Positions 1 to 7,655 of a DNA stretch of 64,000 nt are shown piece after piece. Each line of letters starts with the position of its first letter. Position 1 is the stretch's first letter. The notes beneath the pieces are model-generated. The model was not told where the DNA came from. It saw only the letters and a list, made by a program, of their open reading frames with translations, and searched no databases. Source of the stretch: Chloroflexota bacterium (lineage in GTDB: Bacteria > Chloroflexota > Anaerolineae > Anaerolineales > UBA11579). The stretch lies in assembly GCA_018662365.1 (NCBI GenBank), contig JABJGH010000065.1:1-64000 (forward strand), given 5' to 3'. Position numbers and translations under genes: made by a program.

Positions 1-416
1 ACAACGGCCAATCGAGAATGTGCCTTTAAGTGTTTTGGGTCCAATTTGGTGACGCGCTTCCAGTTTTCAATTGCTTTTTCGGCGTCTCGGATTTTTAGAT
101 GGAGGTCGGCTGCCTGCATAGATGAATCTATTGCTTGATCAATATCATCCATTCTTTGATAAATATCAGCCATTTTTTCAATCGATAAAGGATCTTCAGG
201 GGATATTTTTGCCGCTCTTTTGTAGCAAACCAAAGCTTCGCTATATTTTTTTAGTTCATATAAAGCTAAACCAAGGCTTGTGATCGCCATTGGATTTGAA
301 GGATTTTGTTCTACCGCCTTCCGATAAAGATCTGCCGCATCACTCCATTCTTGATCCCAAGCTGCGGAATGCCCTTGTATCATTGCATTATGAAAAATCC
401 CATCATTTTCGGCCAT
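1..416 (-). CDS. TPR-repeat protein, 3' end outside window
   Basis: The reading frame starts at ATG 414-416 and is still open at base 1, so only the N-terminal 138 or so residues are visible. They form tetratricopeptide-like helices: segments such as DAADLYRKAVEQNPSNPMAI and EALVCYKRAAKISPEDPLSI carry the A/G/Y/P spacing of TPR units, about three repeats in sight. TPRs are protein-protein interaction scaffolds and no catalytic domain is visible. It lies 8 bp downstream of polA on the same strand and is probably co-transcribed. No signal peptide is seen, so a cytoplasmic location is inferred. The partner cannot be named. Confidence 0.8.
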   Translation of the reverse strand, partial: MAENDGIFHNAMIQGHSAAWDQEWSDAADLYRKAVEQNPSNPMAITSLGLALYELKKYSEALVCYKRAAKISPEDPLSIEKMADIYQRMDDIDQAIDSSMQAADLHLKIRDAEKAIENWKRVTKLDPKHLKAHSRLAV

Positions 417-424
417 ATTCAAGA

Positions 425-3220
425 TTAAATCTCCAATTTTTCCAAACTACCCCAATTGATTCCAGCTTGTGCATCTGTCTTCAAAGGCACTTTCAAAGGA
501 TAGGCTGCTCCCATTTTGTCCATTACCAATTTAGCAGTTTCTAATACTTCATCATCAGGGCATTCCAATACTAACTCATCATGTACCTGAAGCAGGACTT
601 TTGATTTTAAGGTAGATTTACTTAATGCTTCAGCGACATCAATCATCGCAATCTTTAATATATCTGCCGCGGTTCCCTGGATGGGTGCGTTAATCGCTTC
701 TCTTAATTGTCTGTTGCGTATTAATTGATTTTTTTGCGTTTTTAGTCCATAGAAATAACGTCTTCGGCCTAATAAGGTTTCAACAAATTCGTTTTCTATA
801 GCCTGTTCTCTTAACTCATCAAGGAACTTTTTTACTCCAGGAAATTGATTGAAGTAGGCTTCCACAAAATTTTCTGCTTCTGCAAGGGTAAGGTCGGTAG
901 TGCGTGTCAGACCAAAAGGACTCATGCCATATATCAATCCAAAGTTGATCGCTTTTGCATGCCGCCGATTGTCGGAAGTAACCTCATCTAGCGGAATTTC
1001 TAAAATGGCAGCGGCAGTTGTGTTATGAATATCTTGATCCGCTTTGAATGCAGAGATCATCGCTTCATCATTTGCCATATGCGCGACCACGCGAAGTTCT
1101 ACCTGAGAGTAATCAATGGCCAATAAATTGTTTCCTGGGCTAGCTACAAAAGCATTCCTTACCTTGCGGCCTAATTCGGTTCGAATGGGAATATTTTGCA
1201 AATTTGGATCGTAGGAAGCAATGCGACCTGTTACCGAGCCTGTTTGGCTATAGGAGGTATGGATTTTTTTAGTCACTGGATTAACTTGATTGGGAAGAGC
1301 TTCCACATAAGTTGAGTTAAGTTTGGCCAATTCCCGGTATTCCATGACCAATTCAACGATCGGATAGTCCTTCCTCAAGTATTCCAATACACCAACTGCT
1401 GTGGAATAATGCCCACTTGCAGTTTTTTTTGCGCCCTCTGGAGGTGTGATTCCTAAGCGAACAAAAAGAGCATCAGATAATTGTTGGGTTGAATTGAGAT
1501 TAAATTCTTCACCCACTGTTTCAAAAACCTTTATTTTGATCTCACCCATTCGAAGAGTTAGTTCATCTGACATTAAATCAAGAAATTTGGTATCTAGTCC
1601 AATTCCAGCAATTTCCATTTCGGAAAATATTTTGATCAGGGGCAATTCCAACGTATTAAATATTTTCTCAGATTCAGTTTCTTTTAGCGATTTCTTTAAG
1701 CCGGGAATCAGCCTTAATACAACTTCTGCATCTGCGACCGCGTATGGAGCTGCTTTTTCAATGGATACTTGGGCCATGGTGATTTCTTTTTTACCCGTCC
1801 CGATCAATTCTTTAATGTTTGTCATTTCAACGTCGGCATTTACCCATGCCAAGTTTTTTAATCCAAGATTTCTTGAACCAGGGTCTCTTAACCATTCTGC
1901 GATCATTGAATCAAAACTTAGGGGTTCTACGTCCAGCCCATAGCGCTTAAGCATTACATAGTCATATTTTAGATTATGCCCGGCTTTTTCAATTTTGGGA
2001 TCGGTCATCGATTTTCTTAGAGCTTCGATCACATCTTCTATCGGGAGTTGAGTCCCTTCATCATGTCCGACAGGAATGTAATACCCTTCTTTCGGCTTGA
2101 CTGCTAAGGAAATACCCACAAGATCTGCCTGCATTTTGTCGGTGCTGGTCGTTTCTGTATCAAAAGCGATAATTTTGGCGGATTCCAACTCCTTCACCAT
2201 TTCGGACAGGGTTTCTGGTGTATCCACCAATATGACATTCGTATCACTTTCAACTGGCTCAGAAGTGGATGTGCTTGCTTTGCCACCAAAGAGATTTAGT
2301 TGCTCGCCACTTTGAGCAGGAAGCTCCATACCCAATAAATCCATAACTTTGACCAAACGTTGCATTAATGTGCGGAATTCTAATTCTCTAAATAAATCTT
2401 GGACAGCTACAGGGTCAAAATTTGTTATTTTCGCTTTTTCTAAATCTAAGTCAATCTTCAGATCTGTTACGATTTGGGCTAATTTTTGACTTAAATAGGC
2501 GTTATCTTTATCTGTTTCTAATTTTATTCGTTGTCCTGGTTTTAATTCTTCTAGGTTTTGATATACGCCATCCAATGTATCGTATGCATTGAGAAGTTTT
2601 TCGGCTGTTACTTTCCCTACTCCCCTTACTCCAGGAATATTATCTGAAGAATCTCCCATTAGTGCTTTATAGTCTACAACTTGGTCTGGACGAATTCCTA
2701 ATTTTTCAACAACTTTTTCAGGCGTATAATCTGTAGATTCCGAAATCCTCCGTCCAGGAAGACTGACAATAATTCTTTCCGTAACCAATTGTAAAAGGTC
2801 ACGGTCGCCGGTAATGATCTTTACGCCCAACCCCTGTTCGGCTGCCGCTATCGATACACTTCCTAATACGTCGTCCGCTTCATAGCCCTTTAATTCAAGG
2901 CGAGGTATATTGAACACATCTACCAATTGCCGCATTCTTTCGATCTGAATTCTCAGATCATCTGGCATTTTTTCACGTGTTCCTTTGTAATCAGGAAAAA
3001 TTTCATCCCTAAACGTTTTTCCCACATCAAAAGCAACTGCTAAATAATCTGGTTTTTCAGTTTCTAGTAAACGCAATAACACACTTGTAAAACCAAAGAC
3101 CCCTGCTGTCGGTTCCCCGCTCTTGGTGATCCACCGATCACCACCGCCCCCGGCTGTTAATGCAAAATACGTGCGGTAGGCTAAGGCATGTCCATCGATG
3201 AGATATAGGGTTTCAGGCAT
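425..3220 (-). CDS. polA: DNA polymerase I
   Basis: Full-length (931 aa) family A polymerase for Okazaki-fragment processing and gap filling. Residues 1-300 are the 5'-3' flap exonuclease (FDVGKTFR, GYEADDVLG, TGDRDLLQL, MGDSSDNIPGVRGVG). From about 350 there is a 3'-5' proofreading domain with an intact FDTET motif and a later AVADAEV motif. The polymerase domain has motif A DYSQVELR (near 703), motif B KAINFGLIYG (near 760) and motif C QVHDELV (near 880). The motif B position is Phe, as in E. coli, implying discrimination against dideoxynucleotides. The -10-like TAAAAT lies 5 nt before the ATG with no Shine-Dalgarno sequence. It sits between the REC/Roadblock protein gene and the TPR gene. 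Confidence 0.98.
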   Translation of the reverse strand: MPETLYLIDGHALAYRTYFALTAGGGGDRWITKSGEPTAGVFGFTSVLLRLLETEKPDYLAVAFDVGKTFRDEIFPDYKGTREKMPDDLRIQIERMRQLVDVFNIPRLELKGYEADDVLGSVSIAAAEQGLGVKIITGDRDLLQLVTERIIVSLPGRRISESTDYTPEKVVEKLGIRPDQVVDYKALMGDSSDNIPGVRGVGKVTAEKLLNAYDTLDGVYQNLEELKPGQRIKLETDKDNAYLSQKLAQIVTDLKIDLDLEKAKITNFDPVAVQDLFRELEFRTLMQRLVKVMDLLGMELPAQSGEQLNLFGGKASTSTSEPVESDTNVILVDTPETLSEMVKELESAKIIAFDTETTSTDKMQADLVGISLAVKPKEGYYIPVGHDEGTQLPIEDVIEALRKSMTDPKIEKAGHNLKYDYVMLKRYGLDVEPLSFDSMIAEWLRDPGSRNLGLKNLAWVNADVEMTNIKELIGTGKKEITMAQVSIEKAAPYAVADAEVVLRLIPGLKKSLKETESEKIFNTLELPLIKIFSEMEIAGIGLDTKFLDLMSDELTLRMGEIKIKVFETVGEEFNLNSTQQLSDALFVRLGITPPEGAKKTASGHYSTAVGVLEYLRKDYPIVELVMEYRELAKLNSTYVEALPNQVNPVTKKIHTSYSQTGSVTGRIASYDPNLQNIPIRTELGRKVRNAFVASPGNNLLAIDYSQVELRVVAHMANDEAMISAFKADQDIHNTTAAAILEIPLDEVTSDNRRHAKAINFGLIYGMSPFGLTRTTDLTLAEAENFVEAYFNQFPGVKKFLDELREQAIENEFVETLLGRRRYFYGLKTQKNQLIRNRQLREAINAPIQGTAADILKIAMIDVAEALSKSTLKSKVLLQVHDELVLECPDDEVLETAKLVMDKMGAAYPLKVPLKTDAQAGINWGSLEKLEI

Positions 3221-3260
3221 AATTTATTTTATTGAAATAATGTAGTTTGCGGTGTTTACT

Positions 3261-4844
3261 TTATACACCTTGTCGTGTTCGAGAATTTTGGATAAAGTCT
3301 GAGATCAATTTTACGGGGGGTGGCTGGTTTCCATTCATGATCAAATAACCAGGTGCCCAAAAATCACCAGATGGATTTGTGCTTTCCAACCGAGGAAAAT
3401 CTGAAAACATTCGGCGAGAGGTGTGCTGGCGAATAATTCTGATCAAATATCCGGGAGATGTGGAGGGTGGCACATTTACGATCCATTGAATATATTCGGG
3501 GCGTATTGATAGCTGCTCCAGACGCCACCCAAAAGCCAAACATAATTGAGTGACCCATTCTGATAAGCGGCTTGCCCGGTTGCCAGTAAGGTAATGCTCT
3601 TTCAATCTTGGAATTAGGACGCAAGCATAGGTCAAATTATAGAGCGAAGGTGATACTGATTCCAGAACAAGCCCTGGGGAGGGGTCACGATCCTCGTCAA
3701 CTTGAGATAGCACCGTTTCGGCCAATACTTCATCTGATTTCTCATCGGATTTTTTTTCTATTTTAATTTCAAAATCAGGGTCAATTGCTGAGGGACTTAT
3801 CTGAGTTTCATCCAAGACCGATTCAACCCGACTTTCATCCTCTTTTTTACTTTGTTCGGTTACATCATCCTCGGAAATTGTATGATCTGGCTTTGATACT
3901 TCAATTTCCTCACCATTTAATAACTCATCCAAAAAACCGACATTGTCCGGCAAAGTTGAATTTTTTGGTTCTTTTTTTCCAAAGTTCCCCATTTTTTGGC
4001 TCTCATTCACGATATTACTTTCAAAATATTCTTTTGCGGGGGCATTCTTTAGATTGGTTGCCATTTTATTGGCTTCATTTCTTATTTTACTAAATGGGAT
4101 TTCTGAATCAAACACCATTGCGAGCACAAATTCTTCACCCAGGCTGGTGGCATAGAGCATATAATCCCTATCCGTTTCACCCAGATGTATGAACCTTGCC
4201 AAATCACTCCCCCCCCCATTTACAAAATACATTTCTACGGATTGTGCAAGTTCTTTTGCTGCTGGCTGGGAGAGTTCTCCTGCATAAGCCCAGATATCCT
4301 TCCCCCGAGTAATAATGGAGGCCTGTGAGGATGCTTCTAGAGAAAGACGAGTAAGATATTGTGCCGCTAATGATACATCCTCGAACCAACCTGGGGATCC
4401 TTCTAAATCGGGGTCAGGTACAACGGGCTCCAGTTCTTGTTTCTCTAAATTTTTTAATTCTTCTTCTGATTCTTTTTGATCTTTCTTCTTGAGAATTTCT
4501 TCAATTAAGGATAGAAGATCAGGGTTATAGAAGGGTACTGGGAGGAAACCATCCGCTTGAATATCTTCGTTTTGATCAGAGTTATTTATATCCCCACTCG
4601 GGATTACAATCAGAAAAACATCTTTCTCAATGGCTCTAATTTGGTGGGTTAAATCTAGAATTTGAATATCTTCTAATGCGGCATCTACAATGCAAAGTGC
4701 AGGCGCATGGATTTTCATCTGCTTCATCGCATCCGCCCCATTTTTCACCAGGGTAATAGAATAACCACCAGAATCATGGATGATCTGGCTAATTAATTCT
4801 CCAAATCCCTCATTGGGAGTCGCAACCAATATTGGTACTTTCAT
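3261..4844 (-). CDS. Pseudo-receiver / Roadblock-like / degenerate IS200-like (Y1) transposase-domain protein
   Basis: Start chosen at the ATG preceding KVPILVATPNE; a TTG at 4883 would add 13 residues. Residues 1-125 resemble a response-regulator receiver: CIVD keeps an Asp, but the N-terminal acidic pair is replaced (ILVATPNE) and the usual K-P near the end reads PVPF, so phosphorylation is doubtful. Residues 150-290 resemble Roadblock/LC7 (SSQASIITRGKDIWAYAGEL). A charged linker follows. Residues 401-527 align by eye with IS200/IS605 Y1 transposases: YNLTYACVLIP, a PP-S-L-R-SRR segment, FPRLE, FWAPGYLI, and a terminal helix. The catalytic HxH is replaced (PEYIQWIV) and the catalytic Tyr helix reads DFIQNS, so it should be inactive. 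It probably acts as a sensory or nucleic-acid-binding regulator; its function is unknown. Confidence 0.75.
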   Translation of the reverse strand: MKVPILVATPNEGFGELISQIIHDSGGYSITLVKNGADAMKQMKIHAPALCIVDAALEDIQILDLTHQIRAIEKDVFLIVIPSGDINNSDQNEDIQADGFLPVPFYNPDLLSLIEEILKKKDQKESEEELKNLEKQELEPVVPDPDLEGSPGWFEDVSLAAQYLTRLSLEASSQASIITRGKDIWAYAGELSQPAAKELAQSVEMYFVNGGGSDLARFIHLGETDRDYMLYATSLGEEFVLAMVFDSEIPFSKIRNEANKMATNLKNAPAKEYFESNIVNESQKMGNFGKKEPKNSTLPDNVGFLDELLNGEEIEVSKPDHTISEDDVTEQSKKEDESRVESVLDETQISPSAIDPDFEIKIEKKSDEKSDEVLAETVLSQVDEDRDPSPGLVLESVSPSLYNLTYACVLIPRLKEHYLTGNRASRLSEWVTQLCLAFGWRLEQLSIRPEYIQWIVNVPPSTSPGYLIRIIRQHTSRRMFSDFPRLESTNPSGDFWAPGYLIMNGNQPPPVKLISDFIQNSRTRQGV

Positions 4845-4949
4845 AGGTAATATCAGTTTATCATGTCCCAGAATGCCAAACAAGAGACTTAGGGTTTCAA
4901 ATGCATTGCGGTTTTATATCAATCGTACAAGAGAGTTTATCCCTTCAAA

Positions 4950-5132
4950 TTACTCGAATTTCTGGATCAATTCTAGCAATTCCCCCCATTCTTCCTTAAA
5001 AAAATGAACGGTCAAATTATTCAACTGTAAATGGTAGGTAATCTCCCCATCCGGCTCTTCAACTTCCCAGGCAATATAGTTTTCAGTTTCGGCTAAAGTT
5101 TTGGTTTTCATGTCTTCACTAGGTTTTGTCAT
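4950..5132 (-). CDS. Small conserved-looking protein of 60 aa
   Basis: The start at ATG 5130-5132 is set by GAGGAAA located 6-7 nt upstream; an in-frame start at 5180 would add 16 residues without better support. The product is acidic, ending in TVHFFKEEWGELLELIQKFE, with a predicted beta hairpin (YIAWEVEEPDGEITYHLQL) followed by a helix. It has no signal peptide and no Cys. I do not recognise a family. It lies upstream of the REC/Roadblock gene on the same strand with a gap of about 105 bp, so co-transcription is possible but not shown. Confidence 0.6.
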   Translation of the reverse strand: MTKPSEDMKTKTLAETENYIAWEVEEPDGEITYHLQLNNLTVHFFKEEWGELLELIQKFE

Positions 5133-5240
5133 TAGGTTTTCCTCATAATAAATTTTATATTCATTTTGCCTTACCCACACATTATACTCTGATAGCTTAT
5201 GCAGTTATATATTTAATTACCACCTCGTCAGGAAGAGTTA

Positions 5241-5276
5241 AATAAAAAAGACCCAGCAATTTAATCGCTGGGTCTA
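5241..5276 (-). terminator. Intrinsic terminator of the ccm operon
   Basis: An 8-bp inverted repeat, GACCCAGC (5250-5257) with GCTGGGTC (5267-5274), is followed on the minus strand by a T-run (TTTTTTATT). It lies just downstream of ccmD. Confidence 0.85.
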
Positions 5277-5291
5277 TATAGCTAAAAGTTC

Positions 5292-5450
5292 CTAATTATC
5301 CATTTCTTCCAAAATAGCAATATCTTTTAACAAATTTTTTCTTCGAGAGATCAAACTCCAAACATATAAGAATGTAGGACCATAGATAAAAATAAAGCCC
5401 AAAATCATGTAATCCGTTGTTTCTGCTGGTGCTAGTAATAAAGATAACAT
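5292..5450 (-). CDS. ccmD: CcmD-like small membrane protein
   Basis: A 52-aa frame read from ATG 5448-5450 to TAG at 5292. It has an N-terminal hydrophobic helix (TTDYMILGFIFIYGPTFLYV) followed by a basic cytoplasmic tail (SLISRRKNLL). Size, single-helix topology and position directly after ccmC match CcmD, the subunit that stabilises the CcmABC-CcmE complex and helps release holo-CcmE. CcmD sequences are poorly conserved, so the call rests on context and topology. Start supported by a GGAGAAGAT stretch upstream. Confidence 0.8.
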   Translation of the reverse strand: MLSLLLAPAETTDYMILGFIFIYGPTFLYVWSLISRRKNLLKDIAILEEMDN

Positions 5451-5463
5451 TTTATCTTCTCCT

Positions 5464-6165
5464 CTACATATTCGCTTTTACTTTGAGTTGTTCGACTTTG
5501 TCTTGCAATTGTCCAAGTCTAATTCGGTGCCATACAAGGGAAATTGCGACAACGGTAAAGGTAAACAAACTAAAGAAGAATGCAATTCGCATATCTCCAG
5601 TCATTTGCATGTCCACAGCTTCGCCATTTTCGCCACCAGCACCAATTACGATCGGGTGAATGGTTCGCCAAATTCGAATGGAGAAAAATGAAAGAGGGAC
5701 ACTCACAAATCCGATGATTGCATATACTGCCCCAAATCTTGCTCTGCGGTTGGGATCATCAATTCCAGCGCGTAGCATTATATAGGCAATATAGACCAAT
5801 TCAGCAATTGTAGCTGTAACTAGTCGGGGATCCCAAGTCCACCAAGTATTCCAGATCGGGCGAGCCCAAATGGATCCGGTGACGATATTAATAAAGGCGA
5901 ATACCAATCCGACTTCGATGCCAGCCAATCCAACAATATCCCATTTTCGATCTTTGGTTTTTAGATATGCAATTCCTGCAAAGACTGCTAGCAAGAATCC
6001 GATCGATCCGATCCATGCCATGGAAACATGGAAATAAAACACTCTTTGCACATTACCCATCACTGCTTCCATGGGGGCAAAGAAGAAGACCAAATATGAG
6101 GCAACTAACAGCAGGATTACAGATGCCCAATCAAAAAAGGTCAACATTTTTGGTTTTTCATTCAT
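5464..6165 (-). CDS. ccmC: Heme handling protein CcmC
   Basis: A 233-aa polytopic membrane protein with six predicted helices. The Trp-rich periplasmic segment GSIWARPIWNTWWTWDPRL is the WWD heme-binding signature of the HemeHandling family. Conserved His appear before it (FYFHVSMAW) and after it (RTIHP). CcmC presents heme to CcmE within the CcmABCD complex. Shine-Dalgarno GGAGTAATCATT precedes the ATG. It sits 19 bp after ccmB and 13 bp before ccmD in the ccm operon. Confidence 0.96.
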   Translation of the reverse strand: MNEKPKMLTFFDWASVILLLVASYLVFFFAPMEAVMGNVQRVFYFHVSMAWIGSIGFLLAVFAGIAYLKTKDRKWDIVGLAGIEVGLVFAFINIVTGSIWARPIWNTWWTWDPRLVTATIAELVYIAYIMLRAGIDDPNRRARFGAVYAIIGFVSVPLSFFSIRIWRTIHPIVIGAGGENGEAVDMQMTGDMRIAFFFSLFTFTVVAISLVWHRIRLGQLQDKVEQLKVKANM

Positions 6166-6184
6166 AATGATTACTCCTAAAAAT

Positions 6185-6898
6185 TTATTCTTCTACAATA
6201 AAATCGAAAAGCATATACCCCAATGCTAAAAAGATTACATCAAAAACAATTAACATTCTAATTGAAGGCCAAACGAACATAAACTCTTGGGCTTGTAAGA
6301 AATTTCCACTAGCCCGAACAGCATTAATCACAACCGGTAAGACTACCGGGAAAAGCAAAATTGGTAGCAGGACGTCCCTGGACCGAGATTGAGCAGACAT
6401 ACTCGAAAGAAAGGTGCCCACCACAGTATATCCGATCGATCCCAAAACAATAACCAAGATCACTCCCCAGTTGAATATTTCAAAATAATTATAAAAAACT
6501 GCAAACAAGAACAATACTGGGATCTCAACCATAAACATGAAGAACAGGTTGCCAATTACTTTTCCAAAATAGATCACTGATCTGTCTACTGGAGCGAGTA
6601 ATAAGCCATCTAAACATCCCCGATCTTTTTCAACTGCCATCGACCGATTGAGACCCAAAGTGCCAGCGAAGACAAATGCCACCCATAAAATCCCTGATGC
6701 AACGTTCGTACGTTCACGTATATTTAATTCGAAAGCAAAGTTGAAGATCAGGATTACGAGAAAGGAGAAAATCCACATCGCAGAAAGCAATTGAAAACTC
6801 CTTCCTTCTGCCTTTAGGTCTTTCCATACCACAGCCCACATGGATTTAAAGAAGGGAGTGGTGACCCGCACTTTTTTACTTCTTGTTTTTACGGTCAC
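6185..6898 (-). CDS. ccmB: Heme exporter permease subunit CcmB
   Basis: Six-helix ABC-2-type permease of the CcmAB transporter, which releases holo-CcmE using ATP. GTG at 6896-6898 is preferred over an in-frame ATG at 6964: GAGGAG lies 7 nt before the GTG, and this choice leaves a 23-nt overlap with the 3' end of ccmA, typical of translational coupling. The protein is then 237 aa. A segment typical of CcmB is seen (LWVAFVFAGTLGLNRSMAVE, then GCLDGLLLAPVDRS). Confidence 0.93.
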   Translation of the reverse strand: MTVKTRSKKVRVTTPFFKSMWAVVWKDLKAEGRSFQLLSAMWIFSFLVILIFNFAFELNIRERTNVASGILWVAFVFAGTLGLNRSMAVEKDRGCLDGLLLAPVDRSVIYFGKVIGNLFFMFMVEIPVLFLFAVFYNYFEIFNWGVILVIVLGSIGYTVVGTFLSSMSAQSRSRDVLLPILLFPVVLPVVINAVRASGNFLQAQEFMFVWPSIRMLIVFDVIFLALGYMLFDFIVEE

Positions 6899-7637
6899 GT
6901 TTTTTCTCCTCTTCCTCAATTTTTGATCTTTCAATCGCATCTCTATAAAAAGCGAGTAAGCCATTTTTAGAAATATTTTTTTTATTTGTTGAAGCGATCA
7001 CCTTCCCCTTAGATAATACGTCAAACCGGGAAGCCATGTCCTCTGTTCTTACCAAATCATGGGAGGTCATAATTACGGTACGCCCTTCTGATGCGATCGT
7101 TCTGAGAACATCATCTAATATGCCACTCGCATCTTGGTCCAGACCAGTATAAGGTTCATCTAAAAGTAAAATTTCTGGGTTATGCACGACAGCTCTACCG
7201 ATTGCTAACCGTTGTTGCATCCCCCGAGAAAATGTTCGAACCAGATCGCCCCGCCTTTTGGACAACCCAACGACTTCCAACATCTCATCGATTCTTTTAC
7301 CAAGATCGTTCACATTATACATTCTGCCAAAGAATTCTAAATTCTCTTCAGCAGTGAGATCGCCATAGAGCAGTGGTTGATGGGAAAGTACACCTAACTT
7401 GCTGCGTACAGCTGCCGCATGTTGGGGTAATTGATATCCTGCTACTTTTACATCGCCAAAGGAAGGCATTGATAAGGAAGATAGAATTCTCAAAAAAGTT
7501 GTCTTACCTGCTCCATTTGGTCCTAGGAAGGCGACAAATTCTCCGGGTTCAACATCAAAGTTCATACCTTTTAAAATGGTCTTTAGACCAAACATTTTTA
7601 CAAGGTTTTTTACTTTTATCATACTCATTCGTGTCAT
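6876..7637 (-). CDS. ccmA: Heme exporter ATPase CcmA
   Basis: A 253-aa ABC ATPase with Walker A GPNGAGKT, signature FSRGMQQR, Walker B ILLLDEP and switch His (TSHD). CcmA powers release of heme-loaded CcmE. The C-terminal tail is very rich in Lys/Glu (EEEEKKRDRKNKK) and encodes the ribosome-binding site for ccmB. Three possible Met starts lie within the first six residues; the first is used. It begins 18 bp after the diheme lipoprotein gene. Confidence 0.95.
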   Translation of the reverse strand: MTRMSMIKVKNLVKMFGLKTILKGMNFDVEPGEFVAFLGPNGAGKTTFLRILSSLSMPSFGDVKVAGYQLPQHAAAVRSKLGVLSHQPLLYGDLTAEENLEFFGRMYNVNDLGKRIDEMLEVVGLSKRRGDLVRTFSRGMQQRLAIGRAVVHNPEILLLDEPYTGLDQDASGILDDVLRTIASEGRTVIMTSHDLVRTEDMASRFDVLSKGKVIASTNKKNISKNGLLAFYRDAIERSKIEEEEKKRDRKNKK

Positions 7638-7655
7638 CCAAAACCAAATTTGGTT

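Noticed and set aside
1446..1943. 165-codon open frame on the plus strand inside polA
   Set aside because: It is antisense to a conserved polymerase domain and has low-complexity, non-domain composition. The minus frame carries all polA motifs.
3261..3650. Active IS200-type insertion sequence
   Set aside because: The transposase-like domain is the C-terminal part of a longer host protein, lacks the catalytic residues, and no subterminal hairpins or target-site signs are seen.
4202..4215. Poly-C tract as a phase-variation or frameshift site in the REC/Roadblock gene
   Set aside because: The reading frame continues with domain similarity on both sides, and a single C-run without repeats elsewhere is weak evidence for slippage.
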